From: JAHFUA01 sp963733935
GTDB lineage: Bacteria; Acidobacteriota; Terriglobia; Terriglobales; Acidobacteriaceae
Direction of reading: 5' to 3'
DNA: 64,000 nt
Assembly: GCA_963733935.1 (NCBI GenBank)
Contig: CAVTEQ010000015.1
Location: forward strand, 62,001-126,000
Shown: one piece after another, positions 9,672 to 18,725 of the stretch
Position numbering within the stretch: position 1 is the stretch's first letter
How the letters are laid out: every line of letters begins with the position of its first letter
Position numbers and translations under genes: made by a program
Notes under the pieces: generated by a model
Databases searched by the model: none
What the model was told of the DNA's origin: nothing
The model's input: only the letters and a program-made list of their open reading frames with translations

Positions 9672-12600
9672 TTACCTTGCCGCCACCGGCCTGCGCGCCT
9701 GCGTCACCATGGCGGTGCGCTCCTGCTTCTCCCAGGAGAACGGACGGCCATCGATGGCGCGCTTCAGCGTCTTGAACAGCACGATGGAGAACAACTGCCG
9801 GTAGGCGAAGCGTTGCAGCCAGACGTGGGCCAGCAGCCACACGTCCTCGCCCTGGCCGGCTTCGCGCCGCTCCAGCGAGAACGCGATCACCGAGGCGATG
9901 AAGTCGATCACCAGGAAAGCGGCGAAGAACATCACCAGCTTGAGGAAATCCGCGGGATCGGCTGCGAGCGGATGGAAATAGCGGTTCACCGCATATGTCA
10001 GCGCGCCGAGGATGAACATCAGGTCGATGAAGGGCGAAACCAGCGGCAACAGGATCTGGAAGATCACGATGTTGGGCAGCGCCACCCACCCTAGCGTGCC
10101 TTTGCGGGCGAAGACGCGGCGGTGTTTCCACACTGCCTGCAGGATGCCGAACGACCAGCGGAAGCGTTGCCGCATCAGGCCGCTGGGATGGGTCGGCGCC
10201 TCGGTCCACGCCAGGGCGCGATCTTCGTAGTACACGCGACCGCCCTGCTCCAACAGCGACATAGTGAGGTCGGCGTCTTCGGCCACGGTATCGGGATGGA
10301 AGCCGCCGGCGGCGCGCACCGCTAGCGTTCGCCATGCGCCGATTGCGCCGGGAACCACGGTCACCGCGCCAAAGACGTCGAGCGCGCGCCGCTCGAAGTT
10401 CTGGCTGGTGATGTATTCGAGCGCCTGCCAGCGCGTCCACAGGTTCACGCGATTGCCAACCTTGGTATTGCCGGCGACCGCTGCCACTTCGGGATCCGCA
10501 AAATGATCCACCAGCTTGGAAATTGCGTCCGGGGCGATGATGGTGTCGGCATCGATGCCGACGAAGATTTCTTCCTCCGCGTAGCTCAGCCCGAAGTTCA
10601 AAGCCTCGGCCTTGCCCGAGTTTTCCTTGGTGAGCACCAGCACCTGGCCGCGCTCGATCTCCCGCCGGAAGGCCTCGCACGCGACTTCGTAGGTGCTGTC
10701 CTTGGAGCCATCATCAACCACGATGACGCGCAGCGACGGGTAATCCGAATCCAGAACCGCCTGCACCGTATTGACGATGACTTTCTCTTCGTTGAATGCC
10801 GGAATCAGCACGGCTACCGGCGGCCGATACCCGTGGGAAAACTGCTGCCCCCGCTTTCGGTCCCCGAGGCGATCGTAGATGGCCAGCGCGCCCACGGAAA
10901 GCAGGCGGAAGGTCATCAAGGTGTCGCCGAGGAAGAATACGAGCACGATGGCGGCCCGAAAGAGGCCAAACAGCCAAAAGACGAAGCTGTCGACGCGTGC
11001 CGCCCAGCGCTCGTCGGCGGTGATGGGCGGCATGACATCGGCAACCTGCTTGCCCATCAGCTCCGAGACCGGGACGATGTCGTAACCGCGCGCCCGCACG
11101 CCGTCGATGATCATGGGCAGCGCTTTGACGGTCTGGGTGCGGTCGCCGCCGCCGTCATGCAGCAGAATGATGCTGCCGCAGTGCAGCCGGTTAGCGTACG
11201 AACACGGCGGCAGGTTCGCCAGCACGTCGTCAGTAATCTGCTGCGCGGTGCGGTGAGGATTGTCCTTCCAGTCGCTGGGATCGATCTTGTCCCCGACGGT
11301 GGTGTAGCCCATGTCCTGGACAATCTCCAGCGGCCGCACCTGGTCGGCCGTGTCCGGCTCCTGATCGATCGAGTAGGGTGGACGGAACAGCAGCGGCTTG
11401 ATCCCGAGCTTGGCGGCAAACAGCCGCTCCGTCATGTTCAGCTCGAGCTTCATGTACTGCTTGGAAATATTGCTGATGTCCGGGATGATAGAAAGTGTGA
11501 TTGCCGATGATGTTGCCTTCGCGGTAGATCCTGCGGGTGAGCGTCGGGTCCTTCTGCGCCTGCGCCCCGATCAGGAAGAAAGTACCCTTCACGCCCTTGG
11601 CTTTGAGCACATCCAGGATTTTTGGCGTGAAGGTGGGATCGGGGCCGTCGTCGAAGGTGATGGCGACCGACTTCGGCTGGGCTCCGTACTGAGCGACCTG
11701 ATAGGGCAGCGGCAGGGTATCGATGTTCTCGTCGGTGATCTGTCCGCCGGCATCGACGGTGAGGCTGCGCTCGCCTTTCTGCGGCCGCTGCTCGATGCGG
11801 ATGATTTCCCCGCTGCCTTCCATATCGACGTCGTAGCCCGGCAGCATAGCCTTGAGTTTATCGGGAGCGTTGGCTTCGGCGGGCACGTCCCACACCGCCC
11901 ACAGCGAGCGGTCTTCCGAGCCCAGGCGCCACAGCGCGAAGGTGTTGATGCCCAGCTTCCGCGCCGCCCGCATCTGGTTGAGCGCCGTGACCGCGTCCAG
12001 CCACCACACATCGTGGCGCTGGTTGTTTTCATCGCGGTAGGCGAAGTGCGGATTCATGGCATCGCCGTCGAACTCCGGGTCGGCATCGGAATCGTGCGCC
12101 GTCAGCCAGGCGTCCTGTACCGAGATGCTATTGCCGGTCTTCTTCACCCAGTCATATCCGTAGGCGCCGATGCCGCACATCAATTTGTCCTTGGGGACAA
12201 GCTTCAGGACGTTTTCCAGATTGTTGACGAACCAATCCTGGCCGGCGATCGGACCTGCCGCACTGGCGCCCGAGTGCTGGTCATAGTCCATCAGAATCAG
12301 TCCGTCGGAGTGCGCGGCCAGGTATTTGTAATCAAAATCGTCGTCGCCGGCGGGAACGTTGACGTAGAGCTTCAGGCCGCGCGGGCGGAAGTCGGCTCCC
12401 AGTTCGCTCACCAGCGCGCGGAATCCGGGGTGGGCTGAGGCGGAGAAACCCTCCAGGTCGAGGCTGAGCCCGCGATACTTGTCGGAGGCGAGAAACAGCA
12501 GGACCTGCTGTCGAAAGTTGGCGCGGGCGACGGGATCCATCAGGAACTTGCTGATGTCCAGCCACTCGTTGGTGATGGGCTGGAAATTATTGACCAGAGG

Positions 12601-13116
12601 GAAGACTTCAGTTTCCGCCTTCGCCTCCTTGAGGAACGGCATCACCTGGTCGTCCACCGGCTGCACCTTGCCGTTCTGCACCACGTCAAAGAAAGTGTTC
12701 AGCAGGCTGACGCCTTGCAGTCGGCCGTCGGCGCTCATCAGGTGCAGCCACTCCGGGAACAGCAAGTCGATTTGCGGGTAGAAAGCTTTTAATGCCGAGA
12801 AGCTGCCGGCGTCCCAGGTGACGTAGAAGGCTCCGCGAATGCCTTCTTCAGAATTCAGCACCACCTGCGATGGCGGCGTCTTGCTGCCCCGGTGGGTGCT
12901 GACACGCTTGGGAGGGTGCTTGCGCTCTTTCTCCTTGATGGCGCGATAGGGACGCTTCTGATCGGCAAGCAGCAGTTTCGGCAGCGGTTGGCTGTGCAAC
13001 AGGCTGAAAATAAACACCACAATGGCCAGCGACACTACCGCCGCCAGCGCGTCAAAGAGGATGCGCAGCCGCTTCCAGCGCTTGCGTTGCGGGTCGTGGA
13101 AGACTGCTTTGGCCAT
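9672..13116 (-). CDS. Three-module GH18-like / polysaccharide deacetylase / GT2 membrane protein (frameshifted)
   Basis: A very large membrane enzyme that joins three activities in one chain. After a basic N-terminus and a membrane segment (about residues 25-47) comes a GH18-like domain (about 85-430) with YRGLSLDLEGFSA. Next is a NodB-type deacetylase with ITFDDGPDPTF, NHTFYHP, RPPYSID and LHDGGGD. Two membrane segments lead to a GT2 domain with VLIPAFNEEKVI, VVDDGSKDST, GIDADT, EDADLTMS and QRFRWSFG, followed by C-terminal membrane segments. The frame breaks near 11481 within CCGGG. Removing one base gives exactly 1148 codons. It probably makes and partly deacetylates an amino-sugar polymer; substrate specificity is inferred. 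The ATG at 13116 is used; a TTG at 13134 is possible. Confidence 0.85.
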
Positions 13117-13207
13117 GGGTAAGGGAACACTCAATCGTAAGGCGGGGTTGCTGCCACGTCAAACGAGATAGTGGGACCTTTGCAAGACGTAAGTAGTTAG
13201 ATGCAGG

Positions 13208-13299
13208 GTTGGCGCCCCACATCTGCCCGGTGTTGGCGGATGTGGGCAAAACGGACTCGCGAACCCACATCTGCCAAAATCAGGCAGATGTAGGGCACC
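13208..13299. repeat. Palindromic repeat, GGTGCCCCAC family, long form
   Basis: GGCGCCCCACATCTGCCCGG, then GGATGTGGGC, then CCCACATCTGCC, then GGCAGATGTAGGGCACC: two linked hairpins built on CACATCTGCC, lying in the divergent gap between the fused glycosyltransferase and the sigma-54 activator. Confidence 0.65.
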
Positions 13300-13385
13300 A
13301 ACGCTATAATTTTGCCATCGTGGGGGGCGTACTCGCCTGGAAAGGCAACTCACGTCCACCACCACCGACCGTGAGTGCAAGACCC

Positions 13386-15306
13386 ATGGCTCCCCGACTG
13401 CTTGCCATCGCCGGCCCTTTTAAGGACGCCTCGTTTCCCCTGATCCGCCGTGAGTTCTCCATCGGCCGCGATGCTTCCAATCAGCTCTCTATCGCGGATA
13501 GCACCCTCTCGCGCCGGCACTGCGTGCTGGAGCAAACCGCTGATGGCTTCCTGGTTCGCGACTTGGGCAGCCGCGCCGGAACCCAGGTCAACGGCAGCGT
13601 TACCAGTGAGGTCCTGTTGCAGCATGGCGACCACATCACCGTGGGCGGCTCCGCCTTCATGTACCTGGCCGACGGAGGCGAGCCCGCCTTGGCCGCGATC
13701 AAACTTTACGATCACGAGATCGCCGAAGCGTCCACCGTGCAACTGTCCTCGCAGGAAGGCCTGGGCAGCGATCCGGAAAAACTGCTTGCCGTCCCGGCAA
13801 CGGACCACCTGGCCCACGAACTGAGCACGTTGCTGCAGATCGCGACCCGGATCGGATCGGTTCCGGATGTGGAATCGCTGCAATGGCAGTTGCTGGGCCC
13901 GATTTTTAACCTGGCGCCGGCCGATCGCGGCGCCATCCTGATGTTTGGGGACGCGCCGGACGAAATCGCCTCGGTGGCCGCGTGGGACCGCGCCTCGGGG
14001 CCCGGAAAGGCGGTAAACGTCAGCCGCACGGTGATGCGAAGAGTGGTCGAGGAACGGGCGGGTTTTCTGGTGAACAACGTGGTTACCGCCGAAGAATTCA
14101 AGCCGTCCGCCACCCTCATCGAGTGCTCGGGTACAGTCGCTGCTGTGTGTGCCGCTGCTTCTCGCCGGCCAGGCGGTGGGTGTGATTTACCTCGACAGCA
14201 CGCGATTTGCAGAACGCTTCACCGAGCATCATCTGAAGCTGCTGACCGCGGTGGCCGGCATCGCCGCCCTGGCGCTGGAAAACGCCCGCCGGCTGCAGTC
14301 GCTGCGCAACGAGAACCGCCGGCTGTGGAATGAGGCCGGACTCGAGCATGACATCGTGGGTGAGAGCCCGGCAATCGCGGCGGTGCTGCAGAAGATCGCG
14401 CGCCTGGCGCCTTCCGAGGCCAACATCCTCGTCTATGGCGAAAGCGGCACCGGCAAAGAGCTGGCGGCGCGCGCTCTTCACCGCAACAGTGCCCGCGCGG
14501 AAAAGCCCTTTATTGCCATCAACTGCGCCGCCCTGACCGAAAGCTTGCTGGAAAGCGAACTCTTCGGGCATGAAAAAGGCGCATTTACCGGCGCCGCCGG
14601 AGCCAAGCCCGGGCAACTCGAGGTCGCCGACGGCGGCACCGTCTTTCTGGACGAGATCGGCGAGCTGGCGCCGGCGCTGCAGGCCAAGCTGCTCCGGGTT
14701 CTTCAGGAGCGCGAGTTCTTTCGCGTGGGCGGCACCAAGCCCATCCACATCGATATCCGGGTTGTGGCCGCTACCAACCGGGATCTCGCCGCGGAGGTGG
14801 CCGCCGGCCGCTATCGCCAGGATCTCTACTACCGGTTGAATGTGGTTTCGTTCACCATGCCGGCGCTGCGCGACCGTAAGTCGGACATCCCATTGCTGGC
14901 ACAGCACTTCCTGCAGCGCTTGAGCAGAAAATCCGTGCGGGCGATAAAGGGCGTCTCTGCCGAAGCTCTGACCACGATGGAAAACTACTCCTGGCCAGGT
15001 AACGTGCGGGAGTTGGAGAATGCACTCGAGCGAGCTGTAATCCTGGGCGCCGAGGCTTGGATCCAGCCCGAGGACCTGCCGGAAACGGTGCTGGAGAACC
15101 AGAGTCCGGGTGGCGAACCTCAGGATGGCGCATCTACCCGCTACCACGATGCCGTCATGGCCCTGAAGAAAGACCTTATCGCCAAGGCCGTCGAGCAGGC
15201 CAAAGGCAATTACACCGAGGCCGCCAAACTCCTCGACCTGCATCCCAACTACTTGCACCGGCTCATCCGTAATTTGGAGTTGAAGGGTAGTCTCAAGACA
15301 GACTGA
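13386..15306 (+). CDS. FHA-GAF-sigma-54 activator (AAA+, Fis-type HTH), frameshifted
   Basis: A bacterial enhancer-binding protein with an unusual sensor half. The FHA domain (about 10-95; GRDASNQLSI, STLSRRHC, NGS) would bind a phosphothreonine partner. A GAF-like domain (about 150-300) follows. The AAA+ core has GESGTGKE (Walker A), GAFTGA (the sigma-54 contact loop) and VFLDEIGEL (Walker B), and the C-terminal Fis-type helix-turn-helix is GNYTEAAKLLDLHPNYLHRL. There is no receiver domain, so input probably comes from a Ser/Thr kinase. The frame breaks near 14131 in the GAF part; deleting one base leaves exactly 640 codons. Two identical palindromes and a sigma-54 promoter lie just downstream. 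Confidence 0.88.
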
Positions 15307-15316
15307 GCGCTGCGGT

Positions 15317-15354
15317 CTATCCGAACAGATAGTCGGCGCTATCCGAACAGATAG
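15317..15354 (+). promoter_or_regulatory. Two identical palindromic sites, likely activator enhancer
   Basis: CTATCCGAACAGATAG occurs twice without a mismatch (15317-15332 and 15339-15354). Each copy is an inverted repeat CTATC-N6-GATAG, and the copies are 22 bp apart, two helical turns. The pair begins 10 bases after the activator stop codon and ends about 120 bases before a sigma-54 promoter, the usual place for an enhancer-binding-protein site. Binding by the adjacent activator is inferred. Confidence 0.8.
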
Positions 15355-15476
15355 CATTTCCCCGGCAATTTGCTCCGGATCAACCTCTTCCGATTTCCCG
15401 AGACTGGGCCAAACACCCTGCCTTCTCAATCGCTTAGCACGATCTTCCCAGACTTGCCGCCGGCCGCCTCCGCCTC

Positions 15477-15490
15477 GGCACAACGCTTGC
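15477..15490 (+). promoter_or_regulatory. Sigma-54 (-24/-12) promoter
   Basis: GGCAC-N5-TTGC (15477-15490, with T at 15491) matches the core of the TGGCAC-N5-TTGCW consensus. The GG and GC dinucleotides are exactly 12 bases apart. It is 62 bases upstream of the small secreted protein gene and downstream of the twin palindromes. Confidence 0.8.
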
Positions 15491-15551
15491 TATCTCCAAG
15501 AACAAGAGTTTCGATTGATCTGATCGGAACCGCCTTGAGAGGAAAATTACG

Positions 15552-15821
15552 ATGAACCGCATAAAGAAATTCTCGCTGCAGATGGTTGTGATGGTTGGAA
15601 TGACGCTGGCAATGAGCAGCCTGGGAATGGCCCAGCAGGAGACGATGCCCGATCATTTCCGCGGGGGCGACGAGATCGCGGCGCAAGCGGCAACGCAGTC
15701 GAAGGACAAAGACAAGGCCCAAGTGCCAAATTCGCAGCGGCAGTCGAAGACCCGCAAGCACAAGCAACTGGCGAAGCGGAACGACTCCCAGCAGCAGACC
15801 ACCGTCATCGCCCGGAAGTAG
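15552..15821 (+). CDS. Small basic secreted protein under likely sigma-54 control
   Basis: An 89-residue product of unknown function. The N-terminus (MNRIKKFSLQMVVMVGMTL...LGMAQ) is a signal peptide with likely cleavage after about residue 27. The mature part is about 60 residues, without cysteines, very rich in Lys, Arg and Gln (KDKDK, RQSKTRKHKQLAKR), and probably disordered. The ribosome site GAGAGG lies about nine bases before the ATG. A sigma-54 promoter, twin enhancer palindromes and the activator gene lie upstream, and an intrinsic terminator downstream makes it a single-gene transcription unit. It looks like the output of that regulator, but its role cannot be read from sequence. Confidence 0.7.
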   Translation: MNRIKKFSLQMVVMVGMTLAMSSLGMAQQETMPDHFRGGDEIAAQAATQSKDKDKAQVPNSQRQSKTRKHKQLAKRNDSQQQTTVIARK

Positions 15822-15894
15822 TTAACGAAATTCTCAAGGCGCGACAGTCGCCGCCCTTGGAGAAGTCGAAATCGGCGACGGCTGCGCAACACGA

Positions 15895-15934
15895 ACCGCG
15901 GAGCTCCATCCAGCTCCGCGGTTTTTATTTTTTG
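15895..15934 (+). terminator. Intrinsic terminator
   Basis: ACCGCGGAGCT, loop CCATCC, AGCTCCGCGGT: an 11-bp perfect stem followed by TTTTTATTTTTT. It ends the transcript of the small secreted protein. Confidence 0.9.
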
Positions 15935-15981
15935 AGTACCCGGTACTGAGAACCCATCACCCATCTCATAAATCCTTCTTC

Positions 15982-16044
15982 GTATCAGGGCACGGCTTCA
16001 GCCGTGCCGCAACCGGTTTGGAAGGTATTGGGCTTTAGCCCCTG
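15982..16044 (-). repeat. REP-like element copy R2a
   Basis: GTATCAGGGCACGGCTTCAG, GCCGTGCC, spacer, GGGCTTTAGCCCCTG. It faces the adjoining copy at 16055-16119 head to head, so the pair forms a larger inverted repeat. Confidence 0.75.
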
Positions 16045-16054
16045 AGAAATCGTC

Positions 16055-16119
16055 GCAGGGGCTAAAGCCCAATTTTTCTATTCGCCCATTCGGCACGACT
16101 AAAAGTCGTGCCCTGATAC
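16055..16119 (+). repeat. REP-like element copy R2b
   Basis: GCAGGGGCTAAAGCCC, spacer, CGGCACGACTAAAAGTCGTG and CCCTGATAC. It is the inverted partner of R2a and keeps compensating changes in the second hairpin (CACGACT/AGTCGTG). Confidence 0.75.
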
Positions 16120-16160
16120 GGACCTGATTTTGAGATAACGATCTATCAGATGAACTGTCA

Positions 16161-16208
16161 GTACTCGGTACTTGGTACTCGGTACTTGGTACTCGGTAGT
16201 CGGTACTC
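16161..16208. repeat. Heptad tandem repeat, word GTACTCG, seven copies
   Basis: Seven successive 7-bp units without a gap: GTACTCG, GTACTTG, GTACTCG, GTACTTG, GTACTCG, GTAGTCG and GTACTC. It ends 12 bases before the GTG start of the next gene, so it occupies that gene's 5' leader. Confidence 0.85.
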
Positions 16209-16220
16209 TATAGTGACCGC

Positions 16221-17639
16221 GTGCGCCCTCTCGTGCGCCAGCATCTTCGCTTCTTCCTGGCGGCGACCGCCGCTGCCTTCGCTCTGCGCCTGCTTTTTCT
16301 GTGGAAATTCAGCTTTGTAGCCGGCGACTCGTTTGTCTATGGCGATATCGCCAAGAACTGGCTGCAGCATGGCGTGTTTGCCATGACCGAGGACGGCGCT
16401 CTGGTTCCCACCTACATCCGCCTGCCGGGATATCCGGCGTTCATGGCGCTGATATGGAAAGTCGCCGGTATCGAGCACTATACGGCGGTGATGGTGGTGC
16501 AGGTCTTCTTCGATGTGGGCACCTGCTACCTGGTGGCGGCGCTGGCGCGCCTGGTGCTGTGGGAGCGCGCCGCGATGGCTGCCTTCCTGCTCTACGCGCT
16601 GAATCCGTTCACGGCCAACTACGTCGCTACACCGCTCAGCGAAACGCTGGCCATTTTCTTAACGGCGCTCGCGCTTCTGTTCGCGGTGAACACCCCCACC
16701 CTTGGCAAAACCGGCCCCTCGGCTCCGCTCGGGGCAGGCTCCGGGTGGGGCACCTGGTCATGGGTCTTCTGCGGCCTCGCGATCGCTGCCGGGATCCTGG
16801 TGCGTCCCGATGGCGGCATCCTGCTGGCGGCGATCGGCGGCTATCTTCTTTTCCAGCTCTTTCGACGTCCCAACAAGCGGCAGATTGTCATCGCCGGCAT
16901 GCTGCTGGCGGTGTTCGCGCTCGCCCCGCTCATTCCCTGGACGCTGCGCAACTGGCGCGTGTTCCACGTCTTCCAGCCGCTGGCGCCGCGCTATGCCAAC
17001 AATCCCGGGGAGTTTCTGCCGGCAGGATTCAATCGTTGGATGAAGACTTGGCTGGTGGACTACGTTTCCGTGGACGACATCTACTGGCACGTGCCCGGAG
17101 ATCGGATCGAGATCGGCAAACTTCCCCCGCGGGCCTTCGATTCGGCCGAGCAGCGCGCCGAGACGGAACGGGTTTTCGCGAACTACAACGCCACCTGCGA
17201 TCCGTTTTGCCGCATAACGCCGGAGCTCGATTCCCAGTTCGCGGCCCTGGCCGCCGAACGCATCCGCAGAGCGCCTCTGCGTTATTACCTCTGGTTGCCG
17301 CTGGCGCGGGTGGCCGACATGTGGCTGCGTCCGCGCACCGAGGCCCTGCCCATCGACTCGCACTGGTGGCGCTTCCGTCGCGACCCGAGAGACGCGACCA
17401 TCGGAATACTGCTCGGCGCCGTCAATCTTGCCTATGTGGTTGCTGGGCTGTTGGGTGCTGCCAGAAAGCGCCTCGCCGGCGCCGGGCTCTTCATACTATG
17501 GATCGTACTGCGCTGCGCTTTCCTGGCGACGCTCGAGAACCCCGAGCCGCGCTACACCTTGGAATGCTTTCCGGTAGGATGCGTCTTCGCCGCCGCGAAT
17601 GTCGCGACCAAGAAGCCTTCGCTGAATGCTGATCGCTGA
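16221..17639 (+). CDS. GT39/ArnT-like polytopic glycosyltransferase
   Basis: An inner-membrane transferase of the dolichyl-phosphate-mannose/ArnT type, which uses a polyprenyl-phosphate sugar. The 472 residues begin MRPLVRQHLRFFL from a GTG. The first periplasmic loop carries the acidic motif GDSFVYGDIAKNW (about 35-47), the family's catalytic region, and YIRLPGYPAFMALIW follows. About ten membrane segments are visible. Residues about 157-178 (NTPTLGKTGP...GWGTW) are encoded by a palindromic repeat and form a Gly/Pro-rich insert between membrane segments. Its C-terminus and stop codon lie in a heptad repeat shared with the convergent small gene. Confidence 0.75.
   Translation: MRPLVRQHLRFFLAATAAAFALRLLFLWKFSFVAGDSFVYGDIAKNWLQHGVFAMTEDGALVPTYIRLPGYPAFMALIWKVAGIEHYTAVMVVQVFFDVGTCYLVAALARLVLWERAAMAAFLLYALNPFTANYVATPLSETLAIFLTALALLFAVNTPTLGKTGPSAPLGAGSGWGTWSWVFCGLAIAAGILVRPDGGILLAAIGGYLLFQLFRRPNKRQIVIAGMLLAVFALAPLIPWTLRNWRVFHVFQPLAPRYANNPGEFLPAGFNRWMKTWLVDYVSVDDIYWHVPGDRIEIGKLPPRAFDSAEQRAETERVFANYNATCDPFCRITPELDSQFAALAAERIRRAPLRYYLWLPLARVADMWLRPRTEALPIDSHWWRFRRDPRDATIGILLGAVNLAYVVAGLLGAARKRLAGAGLFILWIVLRCAFLATLENPEPRYTLECFPVGCVFAAANVATKKPSLNADR
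16691..16754. repeat. Palindromic repeat inside a coding sequence
   Basis: CACCCCCACCCTTGGC and GGGTGGGGCACC bracket an inner hairpin (GGCCCCTCGG/CTCGGGGCAGG). It has the ends of the GGTGCCCCAC family, but here it is read in frame within the GT39-like gene. Confidence 0.65.
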
Positions 17640-17648
17640 GTGCTACTC
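17621..17648. repeat. Heptad repeat, word GCTGANT, covering two stop codons
   Basis: GCTGAAT, GCTGATC, GCTGAGT, GCTACTC. The stop codon of the GT39-like gene (17637-17639) and that of the convergent small gene (17643-17645 on the other strand) both lie within it. Confidence 0.7.
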
Positions 17649-17861
17649 CAGCGGCGGGTGATCGCTCATCCGGAAATTGGTGCGGAAGTGCTCTGACAGC
17701 AGGTGGATGGCGGAGCGATTGCTCTGGGGATCGGTCTGCGCCAGGTAACGCATGGCTTGCACCAGCACGCGCTGGCCTTCGACGTAGCGCATATCCGGCT
17801 TGCCTGTGCGTTGGATGCTCTTCGGTTTGGGGAGGACAGGGATCGTGAAGACTTTTGCCAT
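17643..17861 (-). CDS. Hypothetical protein, 72 residues
   Basis: An unrecognised small soluble protein. It begins MAKVFTIPVLPKPKS and is basic at the N-terminus, then predicted helical (GQRVLVQAMRYLAQ and RSAIHLLSEHFRTNFRM). It has no membrane segment, signal peptide or cysteine. It converges on the GT39-like gene with three bases between the stops. It is upstream of nothing on its own strand, so it may be monocistronic. Confidence 0.5.
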   Translation of the reverse strand: MAKVFTIPVLPKPKSIQRTGKPDMRYVEGQRVLVQAMRYLAQTDPQSNRSAIHLLSEHFRTNFRMSDHPPLE

Positions 17862-17984
17862 GAGTCCGAGGGCCTCGAATTGCTACTGCACCATGAGCTG
17901 CAACGGCGTCGGTTTCGCCTGTGAGTATAGCTCCGCTTCTATTTGAGTACTACCTATTTCTGCGCGCTCCCGCACCGGGCAGGC

Positions 17985-18725
17985 TCAAAATGAGCCTTGC
18001 GGATTGATGCTCTTGGTTCGTCCAGTGGTCTTCAGCTTGAACACATCGTCGGGGATATTCTGGTTCAGCTTGATATTGCTGTACTTAGCCAGGCGGTAGT
18101 CGCCTTGCGGCTCGGTGAACTGCTGCTGCACGGAGACTCCGCGCGCGGGATCGATCCACAGCAGGATATGATCGAAGATGCCTTTGCCTTTGGCAGTCTT
18201 GGGCACCAGATTCAGCTTGGCGGCCTGGACTCCGCTCACCTGCTCGTATCCCTGAAAACTGACGTCAAAGGACTTGGCAAGATCGTGCCCTCGCCCCCCG
18301 AACCCCAGGACCAGAAAGCTCTCGACGTCGGCGCGGTTCTTGCCGACGTTGTACTTGGTAACTTGGTCGATCCTAGGCTCATACACCTGCACCGTGGGTT
18401 TCTGGTAAAGGACGTATTTCTGCGTCGGCCGGCTGATGTCGGCGGCCATCTCCGTGTCCTTGTCCACCTTGCGGAAATATACCTTGCCGGACTGCGTATC
18501 GGTTTCGTTGACCACCTTGGTGTACTGGTCCCAGACAAAATCGGCTTCGGCGGTTTTGAAGCTGGCAGCCACGGTATCCATCTGTTTCAAGACGTTTTCC
18601 AGATCGGCGGAAGAGGACGCGGCCTGAGGCGGCTCTGCCGCAAACCCGGCCGCCGTCAGCAGCAGCGCGCCGACCATCACCACCTTGGCCGCTTTCATCT
18701 CGATGATTTCCCAGGTGCCGGTCAT
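17985..18725 (-). CDS. LolA-like outer-membrane lipoprotein-sorting family protein
   Basis: A secreted protein of the LolA/LppX fold group, which carries lipids or lipoproteins in the periplasm. The hydrophobic signal core is VVMVGALLLTAAGFA, followed by a beta-rich body with DTQSGKVYFRKVDKDTEMA, VQVYEP, ILLWIDPARGVSVQQQF and DDVFKLK, typical of LolA-like proteins. The longest frame starts at 18725 and overlaps the upstream gene by ATGA. An internal ATG at 18698 gives a cleaner signal peptide, and either may be used. Coupling to the upstream membrane protein suggests a two-gene unit. True LolA function is not shown. Confidence 0.72.
   Translation of the reverse strand: MTGTWEIIEMKAAKVVMVGALLLTAAGFAAEPPQAASSSADLENVLKQMDTVAASFKTAEADFVWDQYTKVVNETDTQSGKVYFRKVDKDTEMAADISRPTQKYVLYQKPTVQVYEPRIDQVTKYNVGKNRADVESFLVLGFGGRGHDLAKSFDVSFQGYEQVSGVQAAKLNLVPKTAKGKGIFDHILLWIDPARGVSVQQQFTEPQGDYRLAKYSNIKLNQNIPDDVFKLKTTGRTKSINPQGSF

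Noticed and set aside
10503..11510. Long plus-strand frames inside the fused glycosyltransferase gene
   Set aside because: They are shadows of a strongly supported minus-strand gene and have no motifs of their own.
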